The notes: generated from the letters alone by a model not told the origin. Positions 28,176 through 37,500 are shown, counted from the stretch's first letter. The stretch is DNA of 64,000 bases from Bradyrhizobium sp. CER78 (GCF_029846235.1 NZ_JARVWP010000001.1:124001-188000), one strand, 5' to 3'. Numbers and translations are program-made.

Positions 28176-29455
28176 GGCTTGGCATCCTGTCGCGAGGGCT
28201 GGCTGCCGAACGCCCCGCCCTTGGCAAGCCGCGCGATCTGCGCCTCATCGTAGCTGAGCAACTCGCGCAGCACATTTTCGGTGTGCTGCCCGACGGCCGG
28301 CGCCGCAACGGGATCGGCGATCGGTGTCCGCGAATAGCGGATCGGCAGGTTCACGTTCGGCACCCAGCCCACGGTGTCGTGCGGGATCCTTGTGACGATC
28401 CCGCGCTCCCTTGCCTCCGGGGAGCGAATCGCCTCGCCGACGCTGCGCACCTGGCCGCAGGGAACACCGGCTGCGCGCATGCGCGACTGCCAGTGCGACC
28501 AGGGCTGCCGGGCAAAGGCATCGCCGAGAATCGCGAACAATTCCTCGCGCCGACGAATTCGATCGGGGCCGGTTGCGTAGATCTCGGCCGCCGCAAGATC
28601 CTCGCGCTCGAGAACCTGCGCCGTCAAGCGTTGAAAGATCTTGTCATTGCCGCAGTTGATATAGAACGAGCAATCGCTCGCCAGGAACACGCCCGACGGA
28701 CAGGTGTCCGGGCTGGTGTTGCCGCTTCGCTTCGGATTAGCATTGTTGAACAGCGACTGCATCGTCGCGTAGCCGGTCATCAGGACGGCATTCTCGAACA
28801 GCGACACCTCGATGGCCTGGCCCTGCCCGCTGCGCTCACGCGCGAACAACGCGCCGAGGATCGCATTGCTGGCCATCATCGCGGTGCTGATGTCCATGAC
28901 AGGCGACAAAGCCCGCACGCCCTCCCGGTCGGCATAGCCGTTCATCGACACGAAGCCGCTCTCGACCTGGGCGATCGGATCGAAGCCGAGCCGATCGGAG
29001 AACGCCCCGTCGCGGCCATAGGCCGACACCGAGCAGTAGATGATCTCGGGCTTGATCTTGCGGCAGCTCTCGTAGTCGAGCCCGAGCCGCGCCATCACGC
29101 TGGCCGAAAAGTTCTCGACGAGAACATCAGCCGTCGCGATCAGCTCACGCGCGACCTTCAAGCCCTCGGGCGACTTGAGATCGAGGGCAACGCTGCGCTT
29201 GTTGCGGTTGGTCCAGAGGAACGGCGCTCCGTGCCTGAGATCGGGATGCACCGGCGGATAGCGGCGCAAATCGTCACCGCGGCCGGGCGCTTCGATCTTG
29301 ATCACCTCGGCGCCCATGTCGGCGAGGATCATGGTCGCAAACGGTCCGGCGATGAAATGCGAGAAATCGATCACGCGGACACCCTCGAGCGCCCTTGGCG
29401 CATCGACGGGGCGCGGCGTGTGCTCGGGGAAGTCGGCTTCAAGCTGTTCCAGCAT
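28172..29455 (-). CDS. Family III CoA transferase (CaiB/BaiF) 1
   Basis: The product is 427 aa. The family start (LEGVRVIDFSHFIAGPFAT), MGAEVIKIEAPGRGDD and DLKSPEG are present. The position that in formyl-CoA transferase holds the acyl-accepting Asp reads VSLFEN here, with Glu221. Such proteins move CoA from one acid to another, so it could activate the acid substrate of this operon or a ring-cleavage product. The start at ATG 29455 was chosen over an open frame extending 57 codons further that has no family sequence. It lies 52 bases after the binding-protein gene. Confidence 0.88.
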   Translation of the reverse strand: MLEQLEADFPEHTPRPVDAPRALEGVRVIDFSHFIAGPFATMILADMGAEVIKIEAPGRGDDLRRYPPVHPDLRHGAPFLWTNRNKRSVALDLKSPEGLKVARELIATADVLVENFSASVMARLGLDYESCRKIKPEIIYCSVSAYGRDGAFSDRLGFDPIAQVESGFVSMNGYADREGVRALSPVMDISTAMMASNAILGALFARERSGQGQAIEVSLFENAVLMTGYATMQSLFNNANPKRSGNTSPDTCPSGVFLASDCSFYINCGNDKIFQRLTAQVLEREDLAAAEIYATGPDRIRRREELFAILGDAFARQPWSHWQSRMRAAGVPCGQVRSVGEAIRSPEARERGIVTRIPHDTVGWVPNVNLPIRYSRTPIADPVAAPAVGQHTENVLRELLSYDEAQIARLAKGGAFGSQPSRQDAKP

Positions 29456-29507
29456 TGGGAGATCCGTCAGTTCGAGGGTGTTGATCCGAGGGCTGCGGCC
29501 GTCGTCG

Positions 29508-30731
29508 TCAATTGCTCTTCGATGACTCAACGAGCGAGCAGCCGCCCTGGTCGAGCGGCCGGAACGCTTCCGGCCCTGTGAGCACGCCGACCTGCTCCAT
29601 AAGATCCCACTTGCTCTTCGACGCATTCGGGCTCTTCACCTTGAAGATGTACATGTTGTGAATGGCGCGGCCGTCGGCGCGCACCACGACCGGCCCGAAC
29701 AAGGCGTCGTCGATCGGCGCCTCCTTCAGCTTCTGGATCACGGCCGGTGCGTCGTTGGTTCCTGCCGCCAACGCTGCGTTCAGATAGGCCAGCACCGAGG
29801 AATAGACGCCGGCATGAAATGCAGTCGGGGATTGCCCATGCTGCCGTTCGCTGAATTTGGCGGACCAGGCGCGGCTGGCATCGTTGAGATCCCAGTAAAA
29901 CGGCTGGGTGATGATCAGCCCCTCGCCGACCGCAAGCCCGCTCGATTCGACATCATTGGTGGTGGTCAGCAGCGCCGCGAAGGTGCGGCCGCTCTGCTTC
30001 AGCCCGAATTCGGCGGATTGCTTGATCAGGCTGACGGTGTCGCCACCGGCGGTCGCGAACGCGATCACATCGGCGCCCGAACCTTCGGCCTGCAGGATGA
30101 ACGAAGCATAGTCCGCATTGTTGATCGGCACATTGACCGATCCCAGAACGGTGCCGCCGCCCGCGCCGATCACTGCCGTGCCGTCGCGCACCATCGACTT
30201 GCCGAGCGCATTGTCGGTGGCGACGAAGTACCATTTCTTGCCGCCATGACGCACGAGATAGGCACCGATGGTGTGCGACGCCGCCCAGGTGTCGAAGGTC
30301 CATTGAATCGTGTTGGGCGAGCAGTATTTCCCGGTCAGGTCGGAAGATGCCGCGCTCGATGCGATCAGCGCCGCCTTGGTGCCGCGCACGACTTCGTTGA
30401 CGGCGAGCCCGACAGCGGAGTTCGGAACGTCGGCGACGGCATCAACCTTCTCCTGATCGATCCAGCGGCGGGCGATTGCGGCGCCGACGTCGGCCTTGTT
30501 CTGGTGATCGGCCGAGACGATCTCGACCTTGAAGTCGGGATGAAGCCGCATGAAGTCCTCGGCAGCCATCCTGGCTGCCGTCACCGAACCTTCGCCGGCG
30601 TTGTCCGAATACGGGCCGGACGCGTCGTTGAGCACGCCGATCTTCAAGCTGCGCGCAGCGTCCGCCGATGCCGGCGAGGTGACGCAAAGGACCAGAAGGG
30701 ATATTCCGACAACACGTGAAAGATACTTCAT
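29508..30731 (-). CDS. ABC-type periplasmic substrate-binding protein (branched-chain/aromatic acid class)
   Basis: The product is 407 aa with a Sec signal peptide (MKYLSRVVGISLLVLCVTSPASA). The mature part is a type I periplasmic-binding fold (LKIGVLNDASGPYSDNAG). Many members of this group bind aromatic or short organic acids. It lies between the oxygenase reductase and the CoA transferase genes with no permease or ATPase gene nearby, so it must share a transporter encoded elsewhere. The ATG at 30731 has GGTGGA in front; a GTG at 30740 is the alternative. Confidence 0.88.
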   Translation of the reverse strand: MKYLSRVVGISLLVLCVTSPASADAARSLKIGVLNDASGPYSDNAGEGSVTAARMAAEDFMRLHPDFKVEIVSADHQNKADVGAAIARRWIDQEKVDAVADVPNSAVGLAVNEVVRGTKAALIASSAASSDLTGKYCSPNTIQWTFDTWAASHTIGAYLVRHGGKKWYFVATDNALGKSMVRDGTAVIGAGGGTVLGSVNVPINNADYASFILQAEGSGADVIAFATAGGDTVSLIKQSAEFGLKQSGRTFAALLTTTNDVESSGLAVGEGLIITQPFYWDLNDASRAWSAKFSERQHGQSPTAFHAGVYSSVLAYLNAALAAGTNDAPAVIQKLKEAPIDDALFGPVVVRADGRAIHNMYIFKVKSPNASKSKWDLMEQVGVLTGPEAFRPLDQGGCSLVESSKSN

Positions 30732-30755
30732 TGGTTCCACCCGTGGATATTATTC

Positions 30756-31706
30756 TTAGAGATCGAGCACGAGCGTGCGGGACCTGGCGCCCGAGCAGCA
30801 GATCATCACACTCTTGTTCGCCGCCTGCTCGTCCTCGCTCAGAAACTGGTCGCGATGATCGGGTATGCCCTCGAGCACGCGCGTCTCGCAGGTGCCGCAG
30901 ACCCCTTCGGTGCAGGCGTAGTTCGCGGCAATCCCGGCATCCAGCAACGCGTCGAGGATGGTCTTGCCGGCCTCGACCGCAATGGTGCGATTGCTTCGCG
31001 CGAGCTTGACCTCGAAGCCGCCTTCAGTCGCCGGAGCTTCCCGCGCCTTGAAATATTCGACATGCATGCGATCGGCCGGGCGACCAGCCGTCGCCGCCTC
31101 GAATGCCGCAAGCATGGGCACCGGACCGCAGCAGTAAAGGTGCGCGCGAGCCGGCGCGTTGTTGACGATAGCCGCAAGATCGAAAATACGTCCCGATCGC
31201 TCGTCGTCGAAATCGAGATGTACCCTCGATCGATACGAGCCGAGCTCGTCGAGAAATGCGGCCGCGGCCCGCGTCCTTGTGGCGTAGAACAGGTCCCAGC
31301 GGCGTTCGAGCGCTTGCAGGCGCCGGATCATGGACAGCAGCGGCGTGATGCCGATGCCCCCGGCGATCAGGACCGAATGCTCGGCCTCTTCATGAAGTGC
31401 GAAGTTATTGCGCGGCACCGAGATCGTCATGACGTCCCCGACCCTGACGGTGTCGTGAACAAAGCTGGAGCCGCCGCGGCTCTCGGCGTCCTTGTTGACC
31501 GCGATGACATACCGATGCCGCTCGCGCTGGTCGTTGACCAGCGAGTAGCTGCGGATCATGCCGTTCGACAGATGCATGTCGATATGACTGCCTGCCGTGA
31601 ACGGGGCCAGTTCATTGCCCGTCCGCGCGATCAGTTCATAGGAATTGATCCGCTCGGCCTCGTAGCCGATACGCTTGACCAGTACCTGCTGGCTAGCTGC
31701 GTTCAC
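30756..31706 (-). CDS. Rieske oxygenase reductase (FMN/NAD/[2Fe-2S], phthalate dioxygenase reductase class)
   Basis: The product is 316 aa with three domains: flavin binding around RSYSL (52-56), nucleotide binding with GGIGITP (116-122), and a C-terminal plant-type [2Fe-2S] ferredoxin with Cys265, Cys270, Cys273 and Cys303. It would carry electrons from NAD(P)H to the Rieske oxygenase. It overlaps the oxygenase gene by four bases (31703-31706). Confidence 0.94.
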   Translation of the reverse strand: MNAASQQVLVKRIGYEAERINSYELIARTGNELAPFTAGSHIDMHLSNGMIRSYSLVNDQRERHRYVIAVNKDAESRGGSSFVHDTVRVGDVMTISVPRNNFALHEEAEHSVLIAGGIGITPLLSMIRRLQALERRWDLFYATRTRAAAAFLDELGSYRSRVHLDFDDERSGRIFDLAAIVNNAPARAHLYCCGPVPMLAAFEAATAGRPADRMHVEYFKAREAPATEGGFEVKLARSNRTIAVEAGKTILDALLDAGIAANYACTEGVCGTCETRVLEGIPDHRDQFLSEDEQAANKSVMICCSGARSRTLVLDL

Positions 31707-33022
31707 AGCTCGTACCCGAAATCGGCGCCGAGCTTTGCCCGCATGAACGGTGCGCCGACATCGACCCAGGAATCTTCCGGCGGCAGACGCAGCGACACCG
31801 CCCGCACCATGAACACGTCGGGGTCGGACACGCCCTTCGGCCTGATCGCGTGATCGCGATAGGCGCCGAGCGCCTCCAGGATGAAGCGCCGCGTCATCGC
31901 GATGCCGGTATCGCTCGAGCAGAGTGTCTCCTTGGTGCGATCGAAGATCGGCGAGACTCCGCTCTGGCAGGCGCCGTCCTGCACCCAGAGCCCCGGCAGG
32001 CCCGAGAACCAGGTGGTCCGCTGCGCCTCGTAGTCGAACTGGAAACCGTTCTGCGGATTGTATTTGGTCCAGTAGCCCGCATACGGCACCGTCGGCGGGT
32101 GCTGCACCAGCGCGTGGCGGCTGGCATGGCCGCTCTCGCGGCCCTTGTGGCCTTCGGCGAAGACCTGCCGCGTCTTCTCCAGCAGCGGCTCCGACGGATG
32201 ATAGGAGAACATGATGCAGAGCGTGTTCTCGTCATCGATCGGCACCCAGGCATGCCCGCTCAAATCCGGAAACGGCGACAGCGGGGGCACCAGCGTATAG
32301 AACGGCAGCAGGAACTGGTTGACCCGCCAATACAGCGTGTTGGCATCGTAGTTGCGCCGCGCGGCGATGCTCATGCCGAAGTCCTGCTTGATGCATTCGA
32401 AGGTCGGCCGCAAGTCGCGCTTCTGGATCCAGGCGCTCGTCGTGCCCTGCGCGTCGAGCCGCCCGTGCAGCAGCGGCGCATGCGCCGAGTCGATCTCGCC
32501 CTCCACCGCCTGCAGCCAGTTGCACTCCTGGACGCGAACCGAGATGTGCACCTGCTCCGCCGGCACCAGATTCCATTCGAGGTTCGGCAGCGGCGGCAGC
32601 TCGGCCTGGTCGGGACCCATATAGGTCCAGATCATCCCGTTGCGTTCCTTGCAGGGATAGGCCTTGATCCGCACCCGCTCCTTGAGGCGGCTGCGCACCG
32701 GCTCGGCCGGCATATCCGTCACCGCGCCGCTGACGTCGAATTTCCAGCCGTGATAAACGCAGCGCAGCCCGCAATCCTCGTTTCGTGCAAAGATCAGCGG
32801 CGCACCGCGATGCGGGCAGGCCTGATCGACCAGCCCGATGCGCCCCTCGGTGTCGCGGAACGCGACCAGATCCTCGCCAAGCAGCCGGATGCGCTTCGGC
32901 TGTCCGTCCTTGGCAAGGTCCGCCGACGGCAGGAAGGGAATCCAGTACAACCGAAAGAGATCGCCGAGCGGCGTGCCCTTGCCGACCCTCACCAGGCGTT
33001 CATTGTCTTCGCGCGAGAGCAT
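31703..33022 (-). CDS. Rieske [2Fe-2S] aromatic oxygenase, phthalate 4,5-dioxygenase-like
   Basis: The product is 439 aa. The Rieske centre is Cys69, His71, Cys88 and His91 (CPHRGAPL, then CVYHGWKFD). The mononuclear iron site shows Asp178, His181 and His186 in EGEIDSAHAPLLHG. The opening (LSREDNERLVRVGKGTPLGDLFRLYW) is characteristic of the phthalate/vanillate-type oxygenases, which need only the one subunit plus the reductase. It hydroxylates or demethylates an aromatic or cyclic acid; the substrate cannot be read from the sequence. It is the second gene of its operon, 12 bases after the HicB-like gene. Confidence 0.92.
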   Translation of the reverse strand: MLSREDNERLVRVGKGTPLGDLFRLYWIPFLPSADLAKDGQPKRIRLLGEDLVAFRDTEGRIGLVDQACPHRGAPLIFARNEDCGLRCVYHGWKFDVSGAVTDMPAEPVRSRLKERVRIKAYPCKERNGMIWTYMGPDQAELPPLPNLEWNLVPAEQVHISVRVQECNWLQAVEGEIDSAHAPLLHGRLDAQGTTSAWIQKRDLRPTFECIKQDFGMSIAARRNYDANTLYWRVNQFLLPFYTLVPPLSPFPDLSGHAWVPIDDENTLCIMFSYHPSEPLLEKTRQVFAEGHKGRESGHASRHALVQHPPTVPYAGYWTKYNPQNGFQFDYEAQRTTWFSGLPGLWVQDGACQSGVSPIFDRTKETLCSSDTGIAMTRRFILEALGAYRDHAIRPKGVSDPDVFMVRAVSLRLPPEDSWVDVGAPFMRAKLGADFGYEL

Positions 33023-33034
33023 GGGTTGTCTCCT

Positions 33035-33394
33035 TCAATTGCGTGCAGTCGGAGCTGCCGCGCCGAGAAGCGCGGCGATACGGTCGGACAGTCCGAGATC
33101 CCTTGCGGTCCAAAGCGGGTCGGATGCGGCGAGCGGCTTGCGTGGAATCGGTGGCTGCTTGCCCTCCTCCACCAGCTTGACGATCAATTCGATGCGGCGC
33201 CGCTCGAGATCGCGCAATGCGTCCTCGACGACGGCGGCTTCCGCCGTGCATCCCGGCAGCTCCGGATAGGCAAGCCGAACCCGCCACTGCCCCGGCTCGG
33301 TTTCGACCGCCTCGGCCTCCAGCAGATAGGGAATCGACAGCAGCTCACGCAGGTCCAAGTTCAACCTCCCCGAACGACGTCTTCGCATCGCCAT
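33035..33394 (-). CDS. Small HicB-like (UPF0150-type) protein leading the oxygenase operon
   Basis: The product is 119 aa, or 117 aa from the in-frame ATG at 33388. The middle part (WRVRLAYPELPGCTAEAAVVEDALRD, residues about 30-60) has the beta-beta-alpha pattern of HicB/UPF0150 domains, where YPELPGC is the most conserved piece. No HicA toxin gene lies next to it and no DNA-binding tail is obvious. The gene is transcribed with the Rieske oxygenase (12-base gap) and its promoter faces the marR gene. The function is unknown; it could be a domesticated regulator rather than an antitoxin. Confidence 0.6.
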   Translation of the reverse strand: MAMRRRRSGRLNLDLRELLSIPYLLEAEAVETEPGQWRVRLAYPELPGCTAEAAVVEDALRDLERRRIELIVKLVEEGKQPPIPRKPLAASDPLWTARDLGLSDRIAALLGAAAPTARN

Positions 33395-33398
33395 TTGA

Positions 33399-33410
33399 TA
33401 CGTATACGTA
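33399..33410. promoter_or_regulatory. Perfect 12-bp palindrome, candidate MarR operator
   Basis: TACGTATACGTA reads the same on both strands. It lies five bases upstream of the ATG at 33394, in the gap between the HicB-like/oxygenase operon and the divergent marR-type gene. MarR proteins usually bind such short palindromes next to their own gene. Confidence 0.55.
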
Positions 33411-33531
33411 CTACATCGCCAAATGCGTGACAAGACCGAAAGCAGTCGCATGGTGCGGGGAACAGGCTGGGGTGCGATTGACCGCAGGGTTGAGGACGAC
33501 AGGCCAAGCTGCTAACGGCTAACGCGAATTC

Positions 33532-34050
33532 GTGAAACCGGAGTCCAACGACGGCATGGCAGCCGACAAGGCAAAGAAGACCAGCTCGGCCGCAGACGTT
33601 GCGCGCGACTGGCAACTGGAAGGCGGCGTCGGATTTCTGCTGCGGCTGCTGGAGGCCCGCTACGACGGGCTCTATCAAAGCATGACGCGCCAGAGCGATA
33701 TCACGCCGCGGCAGTTCGGCGTGCTGATGGCGCTGTATCAGTTGGGCCCACTCACCCCCTCCGTGTTGGCCGACCGGATCAGTTGCGACCGCAATACGCT
33801 CAGCGAGATGCTGAAGCGGATGGTCGCGCGCAAACTGGTCGCGAAGAAGGACAATCCCGACGACCGCCGCTCGCTTCAGGTGCAGATCACCGCGAAGGGC
33901 GAGGAAGCGCTGCTGGCCGTGATCCCGGCGGCCGCTCAGTTGCAAGAGATCATGCTGGCGCCGCTGCGCAAGGAAGATCGCGCGCATTTCCTGAAATGCC
34001 TGCTGGCGATCGCGAAGGCTCCGTCGCCGGACGCGCCGTCCGATACCTGA
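33532..34050 (+). CDS. MarR-family transcriptional regulator
   Basis: The product is 172 aa from GTG 33532, or 164 aa from ATG 33556; neither has a strong SD. The winged helix-turn-helix (LTPSVLADRISCDRNTLSEM, then LVAKKDNPDDRRSLQVQITAKG) is clear. It is divergent from the Rieske operon and ends eight bases from the convergent CoA transferase gene. It probably represses the oxygenase operon until an aromatic acid or CoA thioester binds (inference). Confidence 0.9.
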   Translation: MKPESNDGMAADKAKKTSSAADVARDWQLEGGVGFLLRLLEARYDGLYQSMTRQSDITPRQFGVLMALYQLGPLTPSVLADRISCDRNTLSEMLKRMVARKLVAKKDNPDDRRSLQVQITAKGEEALLAVIPAAAQLQEIMLAPLRKEDRAHFLKCLLAIAKAPSPDAPSDT

Positions 34051-34058
34051 GATCGCGG

Positions 34059-35252
34059 CTAGGCCTGGGCTCTGCCAAACGTGCCCGCCGCCGCGAGCGC
34101 CGCGATTGCGTCCGGCGACAATCCGAGGAGCCGCGACAGCACATCGTCCCGCTGCGCGCCGATCCCGGGAACCTGACCTCCCATCGGCGTATCGGCCCCG
34201 GACATTTGCCATGGTGCATTGACGCCGACGAAGTCGCCGGCGCCATCCGACACCGTCGCAAACACACCACGCTCGCGCAAATGGGCATCGGTCAGCGCCG
34301 CGCCCGGCGTCCGGTATTCGGCGCAGGGAACGCCGGCGCGATCCAGCGCCGCGACGCATTCGGCGACGGTGTGGCGTTCGGTCCATTGCTCGATCACCTG
34401 CATCATGGCGGTCCAATTGGCACCGCGCGCCGGAATGGTCGTAAAGCGCGGATCGTTCGCCAGCTCTTCCTGTCCGGTCACCTCGCACAGCGCGGCAAAA
34501 TTGCGCGGCGTCACCGGGGCGATCAGGATATCGCCGTCGCGGGTGCGGATCGGCCCATAGGTCGGACGCGGCGCGCGGATCGGGAATTGCGCTTCCTGAA
34601 GCTCATAGACCAACAGGTTGAGCATGCAGTCCATCAAGGCCACATCGACGCGCTGCCCCTTCCCGGTGCGTTCACGCTGGACCATCGCGGTCTGGATCGC
34701 GGAGTAGCCGAAGATGCCGCCAAGAATGTCGGCGACGAAGATCGCTCCTGCCGCGGGACGCTCGCGGTCGCCGGCATAGCGCATCAGCGAGGTATCGAAT
34801 CCGCTCTCGGCATGCACGATCATCGCATAAGCCGCGCGTTCAGCGGCGGGGCCCGACTGGCCATAGCCCGAGATCGAACAATAGATCAGCCGCGGGTTGA
34901 TCTCGCGCAACGCGTCATAGCCAAGGCCGAGCCGGTCCATGACACCGGGGCGGAAATTCTCGACGACAATATCCGCTTCCGCGACCATGCGATGCACCAG
35001 CTTGATGGCGTCGGCGTTCTTCAGATCGAGCGCCAGGCTGCGCTTGCCGGCATTGAGCTGGCCGAAATAGGTGCTGTGGCCGTCGCGCAGCGGCGTGCGC
35101 AGCCGCATGTCGTCACCCTCCGGCGGCTCGATCTTGATGACCTCGGCGCCGACATCGGCGAGCAGCCGCGCGCAATATGGTCCCGCCACCATGATGGAAA
35201 AATCCAGCACCCGCACCCCGGCGAGCGGCGCCCTGTCGCCATCCTTCTGCAT
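34059..35252 (-). CDS. Family III CoA transferase (CaiB/BaiF) 2
   Basis: The product is 397 aa with the full family pattern (LAGVRVLDFSIMVAGPYCAR, VGAEVIKIEPPEGDD). At the catalytic position it keeps Asp208 (DVALMDCML), as in formyl-CoA transferase, in contrast to Glu221 in CoA transferase 1. It is the last gene of the GntR-led operon, ten bases after the fused dehydrogenase. It probably loads the acid substrate onto CoA before oxidation. Confidence 0.9.
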   Translation of the reverse strand: MQKDGDRAPLAGVRVLDFSIMVAGPYCARLLADVGAEVIKIEPPEGDDMRLRTPLRDGHSTYFGQLNAGKRSLALDLKNADAIKLVHRMVAEADIVVENFRPGVMDRLGLGYDALREINPRLIYCSISGYGQSGPAAERAAYAMIVHAESGFDTSLMRYAGDRERPAAGAIFVADILGGIFGYSAIQTAMVQRERTGKGQRVDVALMDCMLNLLVYELQEAQFPIRAPRPTYGPIRTRDGDILIAPVTPRNFAALCEVTGQEELANDPRFTTIPARGANWTAMMQVIEQWTERHTVAECVAALDRAGVPCAEYRTPGAALTDAHLRERGVFATVSDGAGDFVGVNAPWQMSGADTPMGGQVPGIGAQRDDVLSRLLGLSPDAIAALAAAGTFGRAQA

Positions 35253-35262
35253 CCGATCTCTC

Positions 35263-37500
35263 CTATCTCGGCAGCCCGAGCGCGCGTTGCGCGATCAGGC
35301 TGCGCTGAATCTCGTTGGTCCCGATGCTGATGACCCACATCAGCGAATGCCGCAGGTTTTGCTCGAAGCGTCCGTTGTCGATCGCGCCCGGCATCTGCTC
35401 CGACAGCGCGGCGCGCATCCCGAGAATGTCGAGCGCGGCCTCGCCGAAGCGTTCCATCAGCTCGCCGGAAAACACCTTGCTGATCGCGCCATACTCGGGC
35501 GGCGTCGCGCCATCGGCGGCAAGCTCGGCACAATGCATCATCAGGAGACGGCCGATCTCGATCTCCGATGCCAGGGTCGCCATCCTGTCGCGGACGATCG
35601 GGTCATCGGCGAGAGACTGATCACCTTGCTTCGCCATCACGTGCGAGCGCAGTTGCTCGAAGGCGTGTGCGACCTTCAGGACGATCCCGCCGCCAACCAG
35701 CCCTCGCTCGAAGGCCAGCGCGCCGGTCAGCACCTTCCAGCCGCCATTGACCTCGCCGACCAGGTTCTCGGCGGGAATGCGGACGTCGTCGTAGAAGATA
35801 TTGGCGAACGTGCCGTCATACATCGTGGCGGACGGCCGGATCGTGATGCCCGGCGCATCCATCGGCACGATGAACATGCTGATGCCGGCGTGCGACGGCT
35901 TCGCGTCCTTGTCGGTGCGCGCGGCGAGGAACATGTATTTGCCCCACCAGGTGGTGGTCCAGATCTTCTGGCCGTTGATCACCCAGTGATCGCCGTCCCT
36001 GACGGCACTGGTGCGCAGCGCCGCGAGGTCCGAGCCCGCTTGCGGCTCGCTGTAGCCCATGCCGTGCATGGCTTCGCCGCGCAGGATCTCCGGAAGATAT
36101 TTTCGCTGCTGCTCTGCCGTGCCGAACATCATCAGCGCGTTGGCCTGGATCGCAGCGCCGATCCGCGGCGCCTCGCCTTGCTCCATCGTCTCCATGAACG
36201 CGATCTGCTCCAGCGGAGAGCGGGACTGGCCGCCGAACTGCTCCGGCCAGCCGAGGCCGATCCACCCGGTCTCGCCGATATCACGGGCGAAGCCGGCATC
36301 GAATTCGCGCTTGGCGAATGGCCTCTGGTCGAACGCCTGCTTCGTGTCTCCGGTCCAGTTCTGCGCGAGCCAGAGCCGGACCTGCTCTCGAAACGCATTC
36401 CCGGCGGACCCGAGGTCGTATTGCGGCAGCCCGGCGCCGCCGGCATCCAGCAGCCGCGCGGCCAACCTGCGTTTTGCATCCGACGCACCGCCGAGCGCGA
36501 TGGTGTCAAGGTGTACGCGCTTGAAGTGGATCGGCGCTTCGTGCTCCTCGGCATAGCCGATCGCCCCGAACGTATGCTGGATCTCCAGCGAAACCTGGCG
36601 CAGCGCATGACTGGAGAACGCCGATGCGCAACCGGCGAAATAGCGCCAGTCGGCGTCGCCGCGGTCATGTAGTCTGGCGGCATGCGCGAGGATCAGCCTG
36701 ACGCCTTCGAGCGCGATCAGGCAGTTGGCGAGCTTGTGCTGGATCGCCTGGAACTTGCCGATCGGTTGCCCGAACTGGTGCCGTTCCTTCGCGTAGTCAA
36801 CGGCAAGTTCAAACGCACGCCGCGCCGCGCCGTGAGCGCGCGCGGTCAACATCGCCCTACCCTTGATGCGGAGATCATCGAGATCGATCGTGCCTACGGG
36901 AATACGTGTGAGCGGTGCTGCGTTCAGCCGGACCTCATAGAGCCCCCACGCCCCCATCGCGCGCGACGCGACGCATTCGATACCGGGACCGCCGAGATCG
37001 ATCAGCGCAAGATGGACGCGATCGAGCGCGACCAGAAGGTGCGTCGCGCTCCTCGCAGCCTCGACAAAGCGAAGTACGCCTGTTGCCGCGAAGTCGGTGA
37101 CCTCAACCGAGCCCTTGCCGACATCGGGATCCAGAGCGCCGAACGAGAAGGCGACGATCGCCTTCCCGGAGTGCAACCGCTCAACGAGATCCGCCACGAC
37201 GTCGACCTGCGATCCGGCGACCGCAAGGTTGGCGAGCGCCGCCGACCACATCGGCGCCGGGCAGCCGGCCCGGCCAAGCTCCGCCATGACGACAAGAATC
37301 TCGGCGAGGCCGCCTTCGCCACCATCAGCACCGAGCGCGGCAACGCCCTGCCCGACCAGCTTACGCCAGATCGCCGACACCTCGTCCGGCGAGGACGCCG
37401 CGGTTGCGCCACGCGGACGCCAATGCTCGTCGAGGAATCCGCGCAAGGAGTCGCGCAGCATTCCCGTGACGTCGTCACTCGACAATTCGGTCGCCGCCAT
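35263..37500 (-). CDS. Fused two-domain acyl-CoA dehydrogenase
   Basis: The product is 745 aa, about twice a normal acyl-CoA dehydrogenase. Residues 1-365 form one unit, ending with the C-terminal helical part (AHGAARRAFELAVDYAKERH, then FGQPIGKFQAIQHKLANCLI). Residues about 370-745 form a second complete unit with [19 protein letters not shown] and the C-terminal ISIGTNEIQRSLIAQRALG. The first unit has a shortened flavin-binding middle part. Mycobacterial FadE34 is a comparable single-chain fusion, in which the two halves replace the subunits of an alpha2beta2 enzyme acting on bulky substrates. It lies between the hydratase (9-base gap) and CoA transferase (10-base gap) genes. Confidence 0.92.
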   Translation of the reverse strand: MAATELSSDDVTGMLRDSLRGFLDEHWRPRGATAASSPDEVSAIWRKLVGQGVAALGADGGEGGLAEILVVMAELGRAGCPAPMWSAALANLAVAGSQVDVVADLVERLHSGKAIVAFSFGALDPDVGKGSVEVTDFAATGVLRFVEAARSATHLLVALDRVHLALIDLGGPGIECVASRAMGAWGLYEVRLNAAPLTRIPVGTIDLDDLRIKGRAMLTARAHGAARRAFELAVDYAKERHQFGQPIGKFQAIQHKLANCLIALEGVRLILAHAARLHDRGDADWRYFAGCASAFSSHALRQVSLEIQHTFGAIGYAEEHEAPIHFKRVHLDTIALGGASDAKRRLAARLLDAGGAGLPQYDLGSAGNAFREQVRLWLAQNWTGDTKQAFDQRPFAKREFDAGFARDIGETGWIGLGWPEQFGGQSRSPLEQIAFMETMEQGEAPRIGAAIQANALMMFGTAEQQRKYLPEILRGEAMHGMGYSEPQAGSDLAALRTSAVRDGDHWVINGQKIWTTTWWGKYMFLAARTDKDAKPSHAGISMFIVPMDAPGITIRPSATMYDGTFANIFYDDVRIPAENLVGEVNGGWKVLTGALAFERGLVGGGIVLKVAHAFEQLRSHVMAKQGDQSLADDPIVRDRMATLASEIEIGRLLMMHCAELAADGATPPEYGAISKVFSGELMERFGEAALDILGMRAALSEQMPGAIDNGRFEQNLRHSLMWVISIGTNEIQRSLIAQRALGLPR

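Noticed and set aside
33035..33394. HicAB toxin-antitoxin locus
   Set aside because: No HicA-sized gene is adjacent on either strand, and the HicB-like gene is coupled to an oxygenase operon.
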